9,754 nucleotides of DNA. Source: Bacteroidia bacterium (lineage in GTDB: Bacteria; Bacteroidota; Bacteroidia; Bacteroidales; GCA-2748055). Shown one piece after another: positions 1 to 5,910 of the stretch (position 1 is the stretch's first letter; each line of letters starts with the position of its first letter). Both the position numbers and the translations under genes were made by a program. The notes beneath the pieces were generated by a model, which was not told where the DNA came from, did no database searches, and worked only from the letters and a program-made list of their open reading frames with translations. The DNA lies in NCBI GenBank assembly GCA_030596245.1, contig JAUVKN010000146.1, forward strand, positions 1 through 9,754. Reading direction: 5' to 3'.

Positions 1-627
1 CCTGGCACTCCCGGTTGAATTGATGCCTCCACCAACAATCAGGGGGAGGGAGATATTTTTCCGGATGGCCCGGATCATCTCCGGTCCCACCATATTATCA
101 GCTCCGCTGCCGGCTTCCAGGTAGATAGACTTCATCCCCAACATCTCCCCGGCCATGGCTGTAGACACTGCAATTTCGGGTTTCCCCGCAGGAATTGGCT
201 TGGTATTGCTCATGTACTCCACGGAGGTGGATTTACCATTTTCAATCAGCATGTACCCTGTAGGAATCACTTCGATCCCTGACCGGTGCAGGTGAGGTGC
301 TGCCAGGACATGATTCCCGATCAGGAATTCGGGATTGCGTCCCGAGATCAATGAGAGGAAAAGGATCCCGTCGGCCCGATCAGAGAGTTGTATTATATTT
401 CCGGGAAAGATAAAGACCGGTATGCGGGTGCCCAGTTTCAGGGCTGTGATGGTGATTTCAATGGGGTCGAACAGTATGCTGCTTCCCACCAGCAACAGGT
501 CGGGCGGATCCTGGTTGAGGTGACGAATCAATTCATCCAGGGACCGGTCATCGTACTTGTCAGGATCCACCAGCAGTGCGAAGCGTTTCCTGCTCCTGTC
601 ATGGAGTTGTTCGTAAAAACTGTTCAT
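1..627 (-). CDS. Geranylgeranylglyceryl phosphate synthase family protein, partial (3' end off window)
   Basis: The first 209 residues are visible and the C-terminus lies beyond the left edge; the family usually has about 230-260 residues. The predicted reaction joins a polyprenyl diphosphate to sn-glycerol-1-phosphate, making the ether link known from archaeal lipids. Family motifs of this TIM barrel are clear: LLVDPDK (18-24), FPGN (74-77) with Q80, FLSLISGRNPEFLIG (90-104), IPTGYMLIENG (121-131), a PIP motif (144-146), YLEAGSGA (169-176) and VGGGI (198-202). The EAGSGA and VGGGI loops are the phosphate-binding sites in this family. The ATG start overlaps the stop of the upstream phosphopantetheinyl transferase gene in an ATGA, so the two are probably translationally coupled. 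Bacterial members are known in Bacteroidota and Bacillales (PcrB). Whether this one prefers C20 or a longer prenyl chain cannot be told from the sequence. Confidence 0.93.
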   Translation of the reverse strand, partial: MNSFYEQLHDRSRKRFALLVDPDKYDDRSLDELIRHLNQDPPDLLLVGSSILFDPIEITITALKLGTRIPVFIFPGNIIQLSDRADGILFLSLISGRNPEFLIGNHVLAAPHLHRSGIEVIPTGYMLIENGKSTSVEYMSNTKPIPAGKPEIAVSTAMAGEMLGMKSIYLEAGSGADNMVGPEMIRAIRKNISLPLIVGGGINSTGSAR

Positions 628-1259
628 TCTTTCACGCACCAGACCAGTGCATAGTTATCGTGTTGCAAGTATTCCAGTTCAAAATCTTCTTCACCGTTCC
701 CATTGATCACATGTCCGTTCATAAAACCATGTTCGTCGGGACTAAAAGGGGCGATGGTGAGCCCGTCCCGGAAATTGATATCCTGCTTGTCACAGATCTT
801 GTACATGGCCTCTTTGGCACACCAGTGCAGGTAGAGGTGAAACTTTTTCATCTCCGGATCGGTGGTAATACTCTCCTTGGCATTGATGAATTTATCGGCC
901 ACCTTGCTGATCTTGCCCGACATAAACTCCAGGTCAATCCCCACCCGTTTGTCTTTACTGATCATCACTGCAGTAAGGTTGTTTGAATGGGAGATGCTGA
1001 TGCGATGGGTATTGCCCCTGACAAACGGTTTGTTCTCGGAGTTATAGAGGATGCGGGTGTCCTTTCCCAGCATGTTCTTCACAAGAGCACGTACGCTGAG
1101 CCACTCTACCTTCCTGCTGATGTTCTTGAAGCTATCCAGTTTGGTCTTCTCCACTGTGGCCAGATCGACCATGCCGTACAGTGAATCGAAATCCTCTGTA
1201 ATCTCCCACACACCCAGATGGCAATCAGGCAATATTTCTGTCTTCAAAAATACTCCCAC
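624..1259 (-). CDS. 4'-phosphopantetheinyl transferase, Sfp type
   Basis: A 211-residue protein predicted to move the phosphopantetheine arm of coenzyme A onto a conserved serine of carrier proteins (acyl carrier protein or similar), in the cytosol. The family's three core signatures are present: ISISHS (87-92), the Mg-binding RVGIDLE (105-111; D109 and E111) and WCAKEAMYK (146-154; K149, E150). Length is normal for a two-lobed Sfp-type enzyme. The start chosen is GTG, the only usual start codon between an in-frame TAG upstream and an internal Met at residue 30. It is the fifth gene of the minus-strand run, 52 nt after gldD, and its TGA overlaps the ATG of the GGGP synthase gene. Its target carrier protein is not in the window. 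It could be the cell's holo-ACP synthase or serve a secondary pathway; the sequence does not decide. Confidence 0.9.
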   Translation of the reverse strand: MGVFLKTEILPDCHLGVWEITEDFDSLYGMVDLATVEKTKLDSFKNISRKVEWLSVRALVKNMLGKDTRILYNSENKPFVRGNTHRISISHSNNLTAVMISKDKRVGIDLEFMSGKISKVADKFINAKESITTDPEMKKFHLYLHWCAKEAMYKICDKQDINFRDGLTIAPFSPDEHGFMNGHVINGNGEEDFELEYLQHDNYALVWCVKE

Positions 1260-1311
1260 GATATCTTGTATCAGGTTCTCTTTTAGGGGTGACTAAGTTA
1301 AACAAATTTGA

Positions 1312-1890
1312 TTAATACTTCCATTCAATGGTCTCTATCATATGAATGATGTCCTCACGTAAGAATTCAATGACCGGATTCAGCGAGTCACGGTTGGGAC
1401 TACAATTAAAGTAGAGCGAACCCCTCAGAAAGTGACGGGTGCTGTCGGTGACAAAGAACTGAACAGCAGAAGCCACATCACCTTTCAGATCATACACCAT
1501 CCCAAATTGCCTCTGTTCACGGTGGATAAAGGGCGACTCTTCGATCCCCTGAGCCTTCACCGTATGTTTATAAACCAGCGTACGACAGTCGGTAATATAA
1601 TCACCCAGGTTGTCTGTGACAGGTTTGTAACTCAGGTGGATCTTCCCGTTAAATTGCGGGATCACCACATTGATCCATCCGGATCCTGCCCCCCGGCTGA
1701 TGTCTGTCTCCACATGCGCATACCCGGGTATCTCAAACTGGAAAAACTCCTGTCCCGTATAGAGCGTGTATGATTTTTCCGGGGTTTCGATCCGTACATA
1801 CCCCGATGGTTTCGGGGTGTATGTGCGGTCGCATGAAATCACCAGGAACGGCAGGGTCAGCAACAATAATATGGGTTGTCGAAAGGTCAT
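1312..1890 (-). CDS. gldD: Gliding motility-associated lipoprotein GldD
   Basis: A 192-residue lipoprotein. Residues 5-19 form a hydrophobic signal segment ending in FLVISC, a lipobox-like site with the lipidated cysteine at position 20. After it comes PKPSGYVRI (27-35), characteristic of GldD, and a soluble periplasmic or envelope-facing domain with no cysteine except C102 and C163. In Flavobacterium johnsoniae GldD is needed for gliding; its biochemical role is not established. Here it follows gldE by 32 nt, the usual pairing in Bacteroidota, inside a run that begins with mutY and ssb. Presence of gldD does not by itself show that the organism glides, since these genes also occur in Bacteroidota not known to glide. 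Identification rests on the lipobox, the PKPxGYxRI motif and the neighbour gldE. Confidence 0.88.
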   Translation of the reverse strand: MTFRQPILLLLTLPFLVISCDRTYTPKPSGYVRIETPEKSYTLYTGQEFFQFEIPGYAHVETDISRGAGSGWINVVIPQFNGKIHLSYKPVTDNLGDYITDCRTLVYKHTVKAQGIEESPFIHREQRQFGMVYDLKGDVASAVQFFVTDSTRHFLRGSLYFNCSPNRDSLNPVIEFLREDIIHMIETIEWKY

Positions 1891-1922
1891 TTATCTCTAT
1901 AACGTTGGCATTCCGATCCGGA

Positions 1923-3236
1923 TCATCTTACCTCTTTCAGGTATACTTTTACCTCTTTGATCCTTCTTTTGTCCATGCCCAGCACGGTAAATTCAACACT
2001 CTTGCAATGGATGATATCATTCACTCGGGGAAAACCTCCCTTCAATTCAAGGATCAGTCCGGCCACCGTCTCCGCATCCCCTTTCACATCGTCGAACAGC
2101 TCATCATCCAGTTCGGTAACCTTATAAAAATCGTTAAGCAGGGTTTTGCCGTCAAAGATCGTGGTGCGGTCATCGATCCTCCTGTATAACTCCTCCTTTT
2201 CGTCCGATTCGTCGGTGATCTCACCCACCACCACCTCCAGGATATCTTCCATGGTGACAATCCCCTCGGTTCCTCCGTATTCATCGACCACAATGGCCAG
2301 GTGGATCTTCTTCTCCTGGAACTCCTTCAACAGGTCGTTTATTTTTTTTGTCTCAGGCACAAAGAAAGGATCACGGATGAGCTTCTGCCAGTTGAACTCA
2401 TCTTCTTGATTGAGATGGGGCAACAGATCCTTCACGTAGAGAATCCCCTTCAGATGATCGGAGGTCTCTTCGAAGACCGGGATCCGTGAGTAGCCCGATT
2501 CGATAATAATTTTTGTCAGCGTTCTCAGGTCAGTCTCGATATCCACGGTAGTTACATCGGTCCTCGGTTTCATGATCTCGGAGACCTCCAGGTTGCTGAA
2601 ACGTACAATGCCTTCCAGCATATCCTTTTCATTCTGCACCACTCCGGTGGTGAGGTCCAGTGCCTCCGACAGGTCATCCATGGAGATCTTATGTTTTTTT
2701 TTGGCCAGTCGACGGTTCACCAGTCCGGTGGACCTGATCAGGATGTAGATGAGCGGTTGAAAGAGCCTGTCAAGGGCGATCAGCGGTATGGCCATCAACC
2801 TGGCAAATTGGGGAGCAAACCGGTTGGCATATACCTTGGGGACGATCTCACCAAAAATCAGCAGCAGGAAAGTGATCACAATCACCTGGATCAGAAATCC
2901 CAGTGCGGGAGAGCCTGAAAAATTGAACAGCGTCCCCGTCACAAAGGAGGCAATGATCACAATGCCAACATTGATAAAATTATTGGCAATCAGGATATTG
3001 GCCAGTAACCTATCCGGTTTTTCCAGGAGGTTCAATACCAGTTGCTCCTTGCGGGAGGGGTGCTCCTTCAGGGTATTGATGTGTTGGGGACTCAGGCTGA
3101 AAAAGGCAACTTCCGATCCTGAGATCATGGCCGAGCCGAAGAGCAGGACCGCCACCACGACAATGCCAATGATGGCTCCTGTGGTCATGGGCATCAAAGA
3201 CGCCTGAAGCAAAATGGATAAAAACGCTGGTTCCAA
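1923..3236 (-). CDS. gldE: Gliding motility-associated protein GldE (CNNM/CBS/CorC_HlyC transporter-type)
   Basis: A 437-residue inner-membrane protein of the HlyC/CorC (CNNM) superfamily. The order is: a membrane domain with hydrophobic stretches at about 20-39, 81-104, 111-129 and 146-169; two CBS motifs at about 218-275 (MKPRTDV, GYSRIPVFEE, GILYVKDLL) and 285-340 (HLAIVVDEYGGTEGIVTMED); and a C-terminal CorC_HlyC domain at about 352-436. Relatives are linked to Mg/Co efflux and CBS domains bind adenine nucleotides. In F. johnsoniae extra GldE can partly make up for GldD defects, which fits the adjacent gldD. The longest frame begins with TTG at 3236; ATGs at 3194 and 3188 (residues 15 and 17) are alternatives that keep all membrane segments. 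The gap from the ssb stop is 27 nt. GldE rather than a generic hemolysin-like protein is chosen because gldD is next door. Confidence 0.9.
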   Translation of the reverse strand: MEPAFLSILLQASLMPMTTGAIIGIVVVAVLLFGSAMISGSEVAFFSLSPQHINTLKEHPSRKEQLVLNLLEKPDRLLANILIANNFINVGIVIIASFVTGTLFNFSGSPALGFLIQVIVITFLLLIFGEIVPKVYANRFAPQFARLMAIPLIALDRLFQPLIYILIRSTGLVNRRLAKKKHKISMDDLSEALDLTTGVVQNEKDMLEGIVRFSNLEVSEIMKPRTDVTTVDIETDLRTLTKIIIESGYSRIPVFEETSDHLKGILYVKDLLPHLNQEDEFNWQKLIRDPFFVPETKKINDLLKEFQEKKIHLAIVVDEYGGTEGIVTMEDILEVVVGEITDESDEKEELYRRIDDRTTIFDGKTLLNDFYKVTELDDELFDDVKGDAETVAGLILELKGGFPRVNDIIHCKSVEFTVLGMDKRRIKEVKVYLKEVR

Positions 3237-3263
3237 ATCCGGAGTTAAAGGTTAACGATCAAA

Positions 3264-3902
3264 TCAGAATGGGAGATCATCCGGGCCACTGTCCCCGGCA
3301 TCGAAAGGATCACCCGGTTCGGCAGACGGTTTCTGTGCTTGTCCCGGATCAGCCGAGGGTGCCTGTGCTTGTCCCGGATCAGCCGAGGGTTCCTGTGCTT
3401 GTCCCTGGTCTGCCGAGGGTGCCTGTGCTTGTCCCTGGTCTGCCTGAGGAGACTGAACCTGACCTGCACCGGTTGCTTGCCCTGCACTAGCTGCTTGCCC
3501 TGCACCGGCTGCTTGCGATGTGCCTGCAGCTTGCCCTGTGCCTCCCTGCACTCCTGCCTCAGATGCATCATCTGGCCTTCTGCCCAGCATCTGCAACTGG
3601 TCTCCTACAATCTCGGTGATGTACTTTCTGTTTCCGTCAGCATCATCATAGGAGCGGGTTTTGATCCGTCCCTCTAAGTAAATCTGGGTTCCCTTCTTCA
3701 CATACTTTTCAGCCACCTGGGCCAGTCCCCTCCACAATACAATATTGTGCCACTCGGTGTTTGAAACGCGTTCACCATTCCTGTTCTTATAGGTTTCACT
3801 GGTGGCAAGGGGAAATTTCGTGATGGCGGTTGACTCATCGATATACCTTGTTTCGGGATCTTTTCCCACATTTCCCACCAGGATTACTTTGTTTACGGAC
3901 AT
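3264..3902 (-). CDS. ssb: Single-stranded DNA-binding protein
   Basis: A 212-residue SSB. Residues 1-108 are the OB fold: MSVNKVILVGNVGKDPE at the N-terminus, SNTEWHNIVLWRGLA (47-61) with W51 and W57, and GTQIYLEGRIKTRSY (71-85). The C-terminal tip DDLPF (208-212) is the acidic and aromatic peptide that recruits replication and repair partners in bacteria. Between them lies an unusually long, almost purely repetitive linker (about 115-198) built from Gly, Gln, Ala, Ser, Pro and Asp. It has two periods: a hexapeptide of the GQAAGA type, then a decapeptide of the PSADxGQAQx type. The protein is longer than the usual 150-180 residues because of this linker. The gene follows mutY by 33 nt, with a TAnnTTTG box in the gap, so it may have its own promoter besides the operon's. 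Confidence 0.96.
   Translation of the reverse strand: MSVNKVILVGNVGKDPETRYIDESTAITKFPLATSETYKNRNGERVSNTEWHNIVLWRGLAQVAEKYVKKGTQIYLEGRIKTRSYDDADGNRKYITEIVGDQLQMLGRRPDDASEAGVQGGTGQAAGTSQAAGAGQAASAGQATGAGQVQSPQADQGQAQAPSADQGQAQEPSADPGQAQAPSADPGQAQKPSAEPGDPFDAGDSGPDDLPF
3309..3446. repeat. 30-bp in-frame tandem repeat in the ssb linker
   Basis: Four 30-bp units lie at 3331-3360, 3361-3390, 3391-3420 and 3421-3450, with a decayed copy to the left down to about 3309. The shared core on the plus strand is CTGTGCTTGTCCC. The first two units differ at only two bases; the last two carry TGGTCTG where the first two have CGGATCAG. On the coding strand each unit gives a decapeptide of the pattern PSAD(P/Q)GQAQ(A/E/K). 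A 30-bp unit keeps frame when copies are gained or lost, so linker length can vary without breaking SSB. Confidence 0.9.
3453..3542. repeat. 18-bp in-frame tandem repeat in the ssb linker
   Basis: About five 18-bp units, with a plus-strand core of GCTTGCCCTGCACCGGCT, encode SSB residues 121-150. The hexapeptide reads (G/S)QA(A/T)(G/S)(A/T) repeatedly. The units are more diverged than the adjoining 30-bp repeat, and the two arrays lie end to end in the same linker. Confidence 0.8.
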
Positions 3903-3927
3903 ATGCCTGTGATTGATTGTTGCAATT

Positions 3928-3935
3928 CAAAGATA
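3928..3935 (-). promoter_or_regulatory. Candidate -7 box of an internal ssb promoter
   Basis: The minus strand reads TATCTTTG, a full match to the Bacteroidota TAnnTTTG element. It begins directly after the mutY TAG stop and lies about 25 nt upstream of the ssb ATG. I find no convincing TTG/TTTG element about 19-21 nt further upstream, so this is either a weak secondary promoter or chance. Confidence 0.35.
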
Positions 3936-5234
3936 CTAAATTTTGACTACTTCCATGTACCGGTTAATGAGTCGGGGGACCGGAAAATCGTCTACCTGCT
4001 CCAGAGAAATTTTTATCCAGCCTGCAGGTAACGGATCGGGCCAGGTTCCAGTTTCCACATGAATAAAGCGGGCATGAATGGTGCGGTGGGTGAGTTGGTG
4101 ACGGATGGGATCAGAGATCTTCCCGATGGTCAGCTTATCTGGCCACAAAGATCTTATACCCGTTGGCACACGCTCACTTATACCCGTCGGCACCCGATCG
4201 CTTTTACCCGTCGACACACCATCACTTTTACCCGTCGACACACCCTCACTTTTATCCATCGGCACACGTTCACTTTTACCCGTCGACACACGCTCACTTA
4301 TACCCGTTGGCACACGTTCACTTTTACCCGGGGGCACACGCTCACTTATACCCGTCGGCACACGCTCTTCTTCCCCCTCATAATCCGCTCCCCGGATCAG
4401 TTGATCCAACTTTGTCCCCAACATCTCCTCCTCAGAAAGCGGGAGATTCGATTCCACCACCGGGAACTGGTAAAGGGAGCTCCATATACCATCCGTTCCC
4501 CGTTTGGAGAACAGGGTCTCCCCGTTACATATTATAATATAGAAGTACATCCACTGCTCCACAGGCTTTCGTTTGGGAATTTTTACCGGGAGCTGGTCAA
4601 CCCGTCCGGTTCGTCTGGCTTCACAGGGGTGGAACAATGGACAAGTTGAACAATCAGGTGAATGGGGAACACAATGCAGGGCCCCGAATTCCATGATGGC
4701 CTGGTTGTGGTTACCCGGATCATCTTTGTCAAGCAGCTCATGGGCCAGGAATGCAATACTCTTAATTCCCATGGTACTGTTGATGGGTTCTTCCACCCCA
4801 TAAAGTCGTGCGATCACCCTGGAAACATTACCATCCACAACCGCCCGGGGCTCTCCAAAACATATGGAAGCGATGGCCGATGCGGTGTAATTGCCCACCC
4901 CTTTTAGCTTTATTAAACCGTCATAAGTGCGCGGTATCTCACCCTCCATCTGTTCCACCACATCCTTTGCAGCACGGTGCAGGTTCCGGGCACGGCTGTA
5001 GTAACCCAGCCCTTGCCACTGCTTCAGCACTTTATCCTCACTGGCGAGGGCCAGTGAATTCACATCAGGGAAGACTTTGATAAAATCCAGGTAGTAATTA
5101 AGCCCCTGTTGGACACGGGTTTGCTGAAGAATTATCTCCGAGAGCCATATCTTATACGGATCCCCGGTATGGCGCCAGGGCAGGTCCCTTCTGTTTTTTT
5201 CATACCACCCTCGAATTATTCCATCTATTTTCAT
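3936..5234 (-). CDS. mutY: A/G-specific adenine DNA glycosylase MutY with internal repeat insertion
   Basis: A 432-residue glycosylase that removes adenine mispaired with 8-oxoguanine. The catalytic domain is complete: LSEIILQQT (31-39) with general acid E33, helix-hairpin-helix LKGVGNYTASAI (110-121), catalytic D134 in VVDGNVSRV, and a 4Fe-4S cluster ligated by C188, C195, C198 and C204 with the family spacing CX6CX2CX5C. E. coli has Lys where S138 sits, but that lysine is not essential. The C-terminal MutT-like 8-oxoG-recognition domain (about 225-430) has WSSLYQFPVVES (251-262) and RHQLTHRTIHARF (378-390), the latter at the FSH-type recognition loop. Between them, residues 290-361 are nine copies of an octapeptide of the type ERVPTGIS or ERVSTGKS, absent from ordinary MutY. 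The family is usually about 340-380 residues; the repeats account for the excess. It is the first gene of the minus-strand operon. Confidence 0.96.
   Translation of the reverse strand: MKIDGIIRGWYEKNRRDLPWRHTGDPYKIWLSEIILQQTRVQQGLNYYLDFIKVFPDVNSLALASEDKVLKQWQGLGYYSRARNLHRAAKDVVEQMEGEIPRTYDGLIKLKGVGNYTASAIASICFGEPRAVVDGNVSRVIARLYGVEEPINSTMGIKSIAFLAHELLDKDDPGNHNQAIMEFGALHCVPHSPDCSTCPLFHPCEARRTGRVDQLPVKIPKRKPVEQWMYFYIIICNGETLFSKRGTDGIWSSLYQFPVVESNLPLSEEEMLGTKLDQLIRGADYEGEEERVPTGISERVPPGKSERVPTGISERVSTGKSERVPMDKSEGVSTGKSDGVSTGKSDRVPTGISERVPTGIRSLWPDKLTIGKISDPIRHQLTHRTIHARFIHVETGTWPDPLPAGWIKISLEQVDDFPVPRLINRYMEVVKI
4153..4368. repeat. 24-bp tandem minisatellite (nine units) inside mutY
   Basis: Nine consecutive 24-bp units begin at 4153, 4177, 4201, 4225, 4249, 4273, 4297, 4321 and 4345. 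The plus-strand consensus starts CTT(A/T)TACCCGT and continues with (C/T)G(G/A)CACAC. Units fall into two types that differ at the fourth base (A or T), giving Ile or Lys at the seventh position of the encoded octapeptide. The types occur in mixed order, as expected from repeated unequal exchange. Length 24 keeps the mutY frame intact. All three plus-strand frames are also open through the array, which produces spurious long open frames opposite mutY. Confidence 0.97.
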
Positions 5235-5304
5235 TATCTTCGCCGGCGCTTATTTATAATTCACTTATATTAAGCACACTAAAATAAAATAAAATTCATT
5301 TCAA

Positions 5305-5335
5305 TTTTATATTCACGCAAAAGTATTTATATTTG
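5305..5335 (+). promoter_or_regulatory. Candidate promoter for the HU gene
   Basis: TATATTTG at 5328-5335 fully matches the Bacteroidota -7 element TAnnTTTG. TTTT at 5305-5308, 19 nt upstream, is a one-mismatch -33 TTTG. Transcription would start near 5342, giving a leader of about 48 nt. An AAAGG purine stretch at 5376-5380 lies shortly before the HU ATG. The element overlaps the opposing mutY promoter candidate. Confidence 0.6.
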
Positions 5336-5347
5336 CAACTCTAACAA
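5318..5347 (-). promoter_or_regulatory. Candidate promoter for the mutY operon
   Basis: On the minus strand TTG (5347-5345) is followed by 19 nt and then TACTTTTG (5325-5318), a full TAnnTTTG match with normal spacing. Transcription would start near 5311, leaving a leader of about 77 nt before mutY. The whole core overlaps the HU promoter candidate on the other strand, so polymerase could not occupy both at once. Confidence 0.6.
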
Positions 5348-5389
5348 TAGGAACTAACGTAAATCATTGATAATTAAAGGTTTTTTAAA

Positions 5390-5674
5390 ATGACAAAAGC
5401 AGATATCGTAAACGAGATTTCCAAAAACACGGGAATAGAAAAGGTAACTGTCCAGAAAACAGTGGAAGCTTTTATGGAGACAGTTAAGGACTCACTCAGC
5501 AGTGACAAAAATGTTTACCTGAGGGGGTTTGGAAGTTTCATAGTAAAGAAAAGGGCCAAGAAAACTGCCCGTAACATTTCCAAGAATACCACCATCATTA
5601 TTCCCGAGCATTCAATTCCTGCTTTCAAGCCTGCTAAAACTTTCGTGAGCAAGGTGAAAACCAATGTGAAGTAA
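5390..5674 (+). CDS. HU/IHF-family DNA-binding protein
   Basis: A 94-residue nucleoid protein that binds and bends DNA as a dimer. The family pattern is complete: N-terminal helices (MTKADIVNEISKNTGI, then VQKTVEAFMETV), the RGFGSF turn at 45-50, and the basic beta-arm KKRAKKTARNISKNTTIIIP (53-72) with the proline that intercalates into DNA. The family end pattern IPAFKPAKTF follows (76-85). Length is normal for HU (90-95). The start is the ATG after an AAAGG purine stretch. It is transcribed away from mutY and is followed 12 nt later by a gene for a tiny basic protein, with which it probably shares a transcript ending at the hairpin at 5804-5838. Confidence 0.95.
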   Translation: MTKADIVNEISKNTGIEKVTVQKTVEAFMETVKDSLSSDKNVYLRGFGSFIVKKRAKKTARNISKNTTIIIPEHSIPAFKPAKTFVSKVKTNVK

Positions 5675-5686
5675 AGGTTTATTACT

Positions 5687-5779
5687 ATGCCAAGCGGAAA
5701 GAAAAGAAAAAGACATAAGATGGCTACCCACAAGCGCAAAAAGCGTTTGAGGAAGAACAGACACAAGAAGAGGAAATAG
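5687..5779 (+). CDS. Tiny basic AURKAIP1/COX24-like protein (possible small ribosomal protein)
   Basis: A 30-residue protein running from ATG to TAG, of which 20 residues are Lys, Arg or His. It begins MPSGKKRKRHKM and ends LRKNRHKKRK. The arrangement of a KM step followed by a HKRKKRLRKNRHKKR-type helix resembles the AURKAIP1/COX24 domain, to which actinobacterial ribosomal protein bS22 belongs. That points to a ribosome-associated peptide, but this is inference from pattern. The gene lies 12 nt after HU and directly before a strong intrinsic terminator, so it is most likely co-transcribed with HU. Such small genes are easily missed by gene callers. The composition and the conserved-looking layout argue against a chance frame. 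Confidence 0.8.
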   Translation: MPSGKKRKRHKMATHKRKKRLRKNRHKKRK

Positions 5780-5803
5780 ACATCTCATTTCTCTTTAAAG
5801 ATC

Positions 5804-5846
5804 TAAACCTAAAGCTCCTTCATTGGTCTTTAGGTTTATTTCTGTT
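5804..5846 (+). terminator. Intrinsic terminator after HU and the small basic gene
   Basis: TAAACCTAAAG (5804-5814) pairs perfectly with CTTTAGGTTTA (5828-5838): an 11-bp stem with a 13-nt loop, followed by TTTCTGTT. It starts 24 nt after the small gene's stop codon. The stem is AT-rich but long. Because the stem is a perfect inverted repeat, it could also act on transcripts from the other strand. Confidence 0.8.
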
Positions 5847-5880
5847 AAACATTGGCTCTTCTCGCTTCAAACAGAGAGCA

Positions 5881-5898
5881 CCGGGCAAGCGAGCCCGG
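5881..5898 (+). other. GC-rich hairpin at the start of the rng leader
   Basis: CCGGGC (5881-5886) and GCCCGG (5893-5898) form a 6-bp all-GC stem around the loop AAGCGA. No T-run follows, so it is not a terminator. It stands out in otherwise AT-rich intergenic sequence and lies just upstream of the tandem hairpin array. Confidence 0.55.
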
Positions 5899-5910
5899 CG
5901 GAGTCAAATC

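Noticed and set aside
576..986. 136-codon plus-strand open frame opposite the phosphopantetheinyl transferase gene.
   Set aside because: The minus-strand protein has all Sfp-type motifs; the plus-strand frame has none and overlaps it fully.
4153..4368. CRISPR-like appearance of the regular 24-bp repeats.
   Set aside because: Units are directly contiguous with no unique spacers, and they translate in frame as part of MutY.
4059..4649. A 196-codon open frame on the plus strand opposite mutY, with two more plus-strand frames beside it.
   Set aside because: All three plus frames are open only because the 24-bp repeat has no stop on that strand. The products are Thr/His/Arg-rich repeats with no family resemblance, while the minus strand encodes a complete MutY.
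3936..5234. mutY as a pseudogene disrupted by repeat expansion.
   Set aside because: The frame is continuous from start to stop, all catalytic and Fe-S residues are present, and conserved MutT-like strands resume after the array.
5881..5898. The GC-rich hairpin as an intrinsic terminator.
   Set aside because: No T-run follows the stem, and a good terminator for the upstream genes already exists at 5804-5846.
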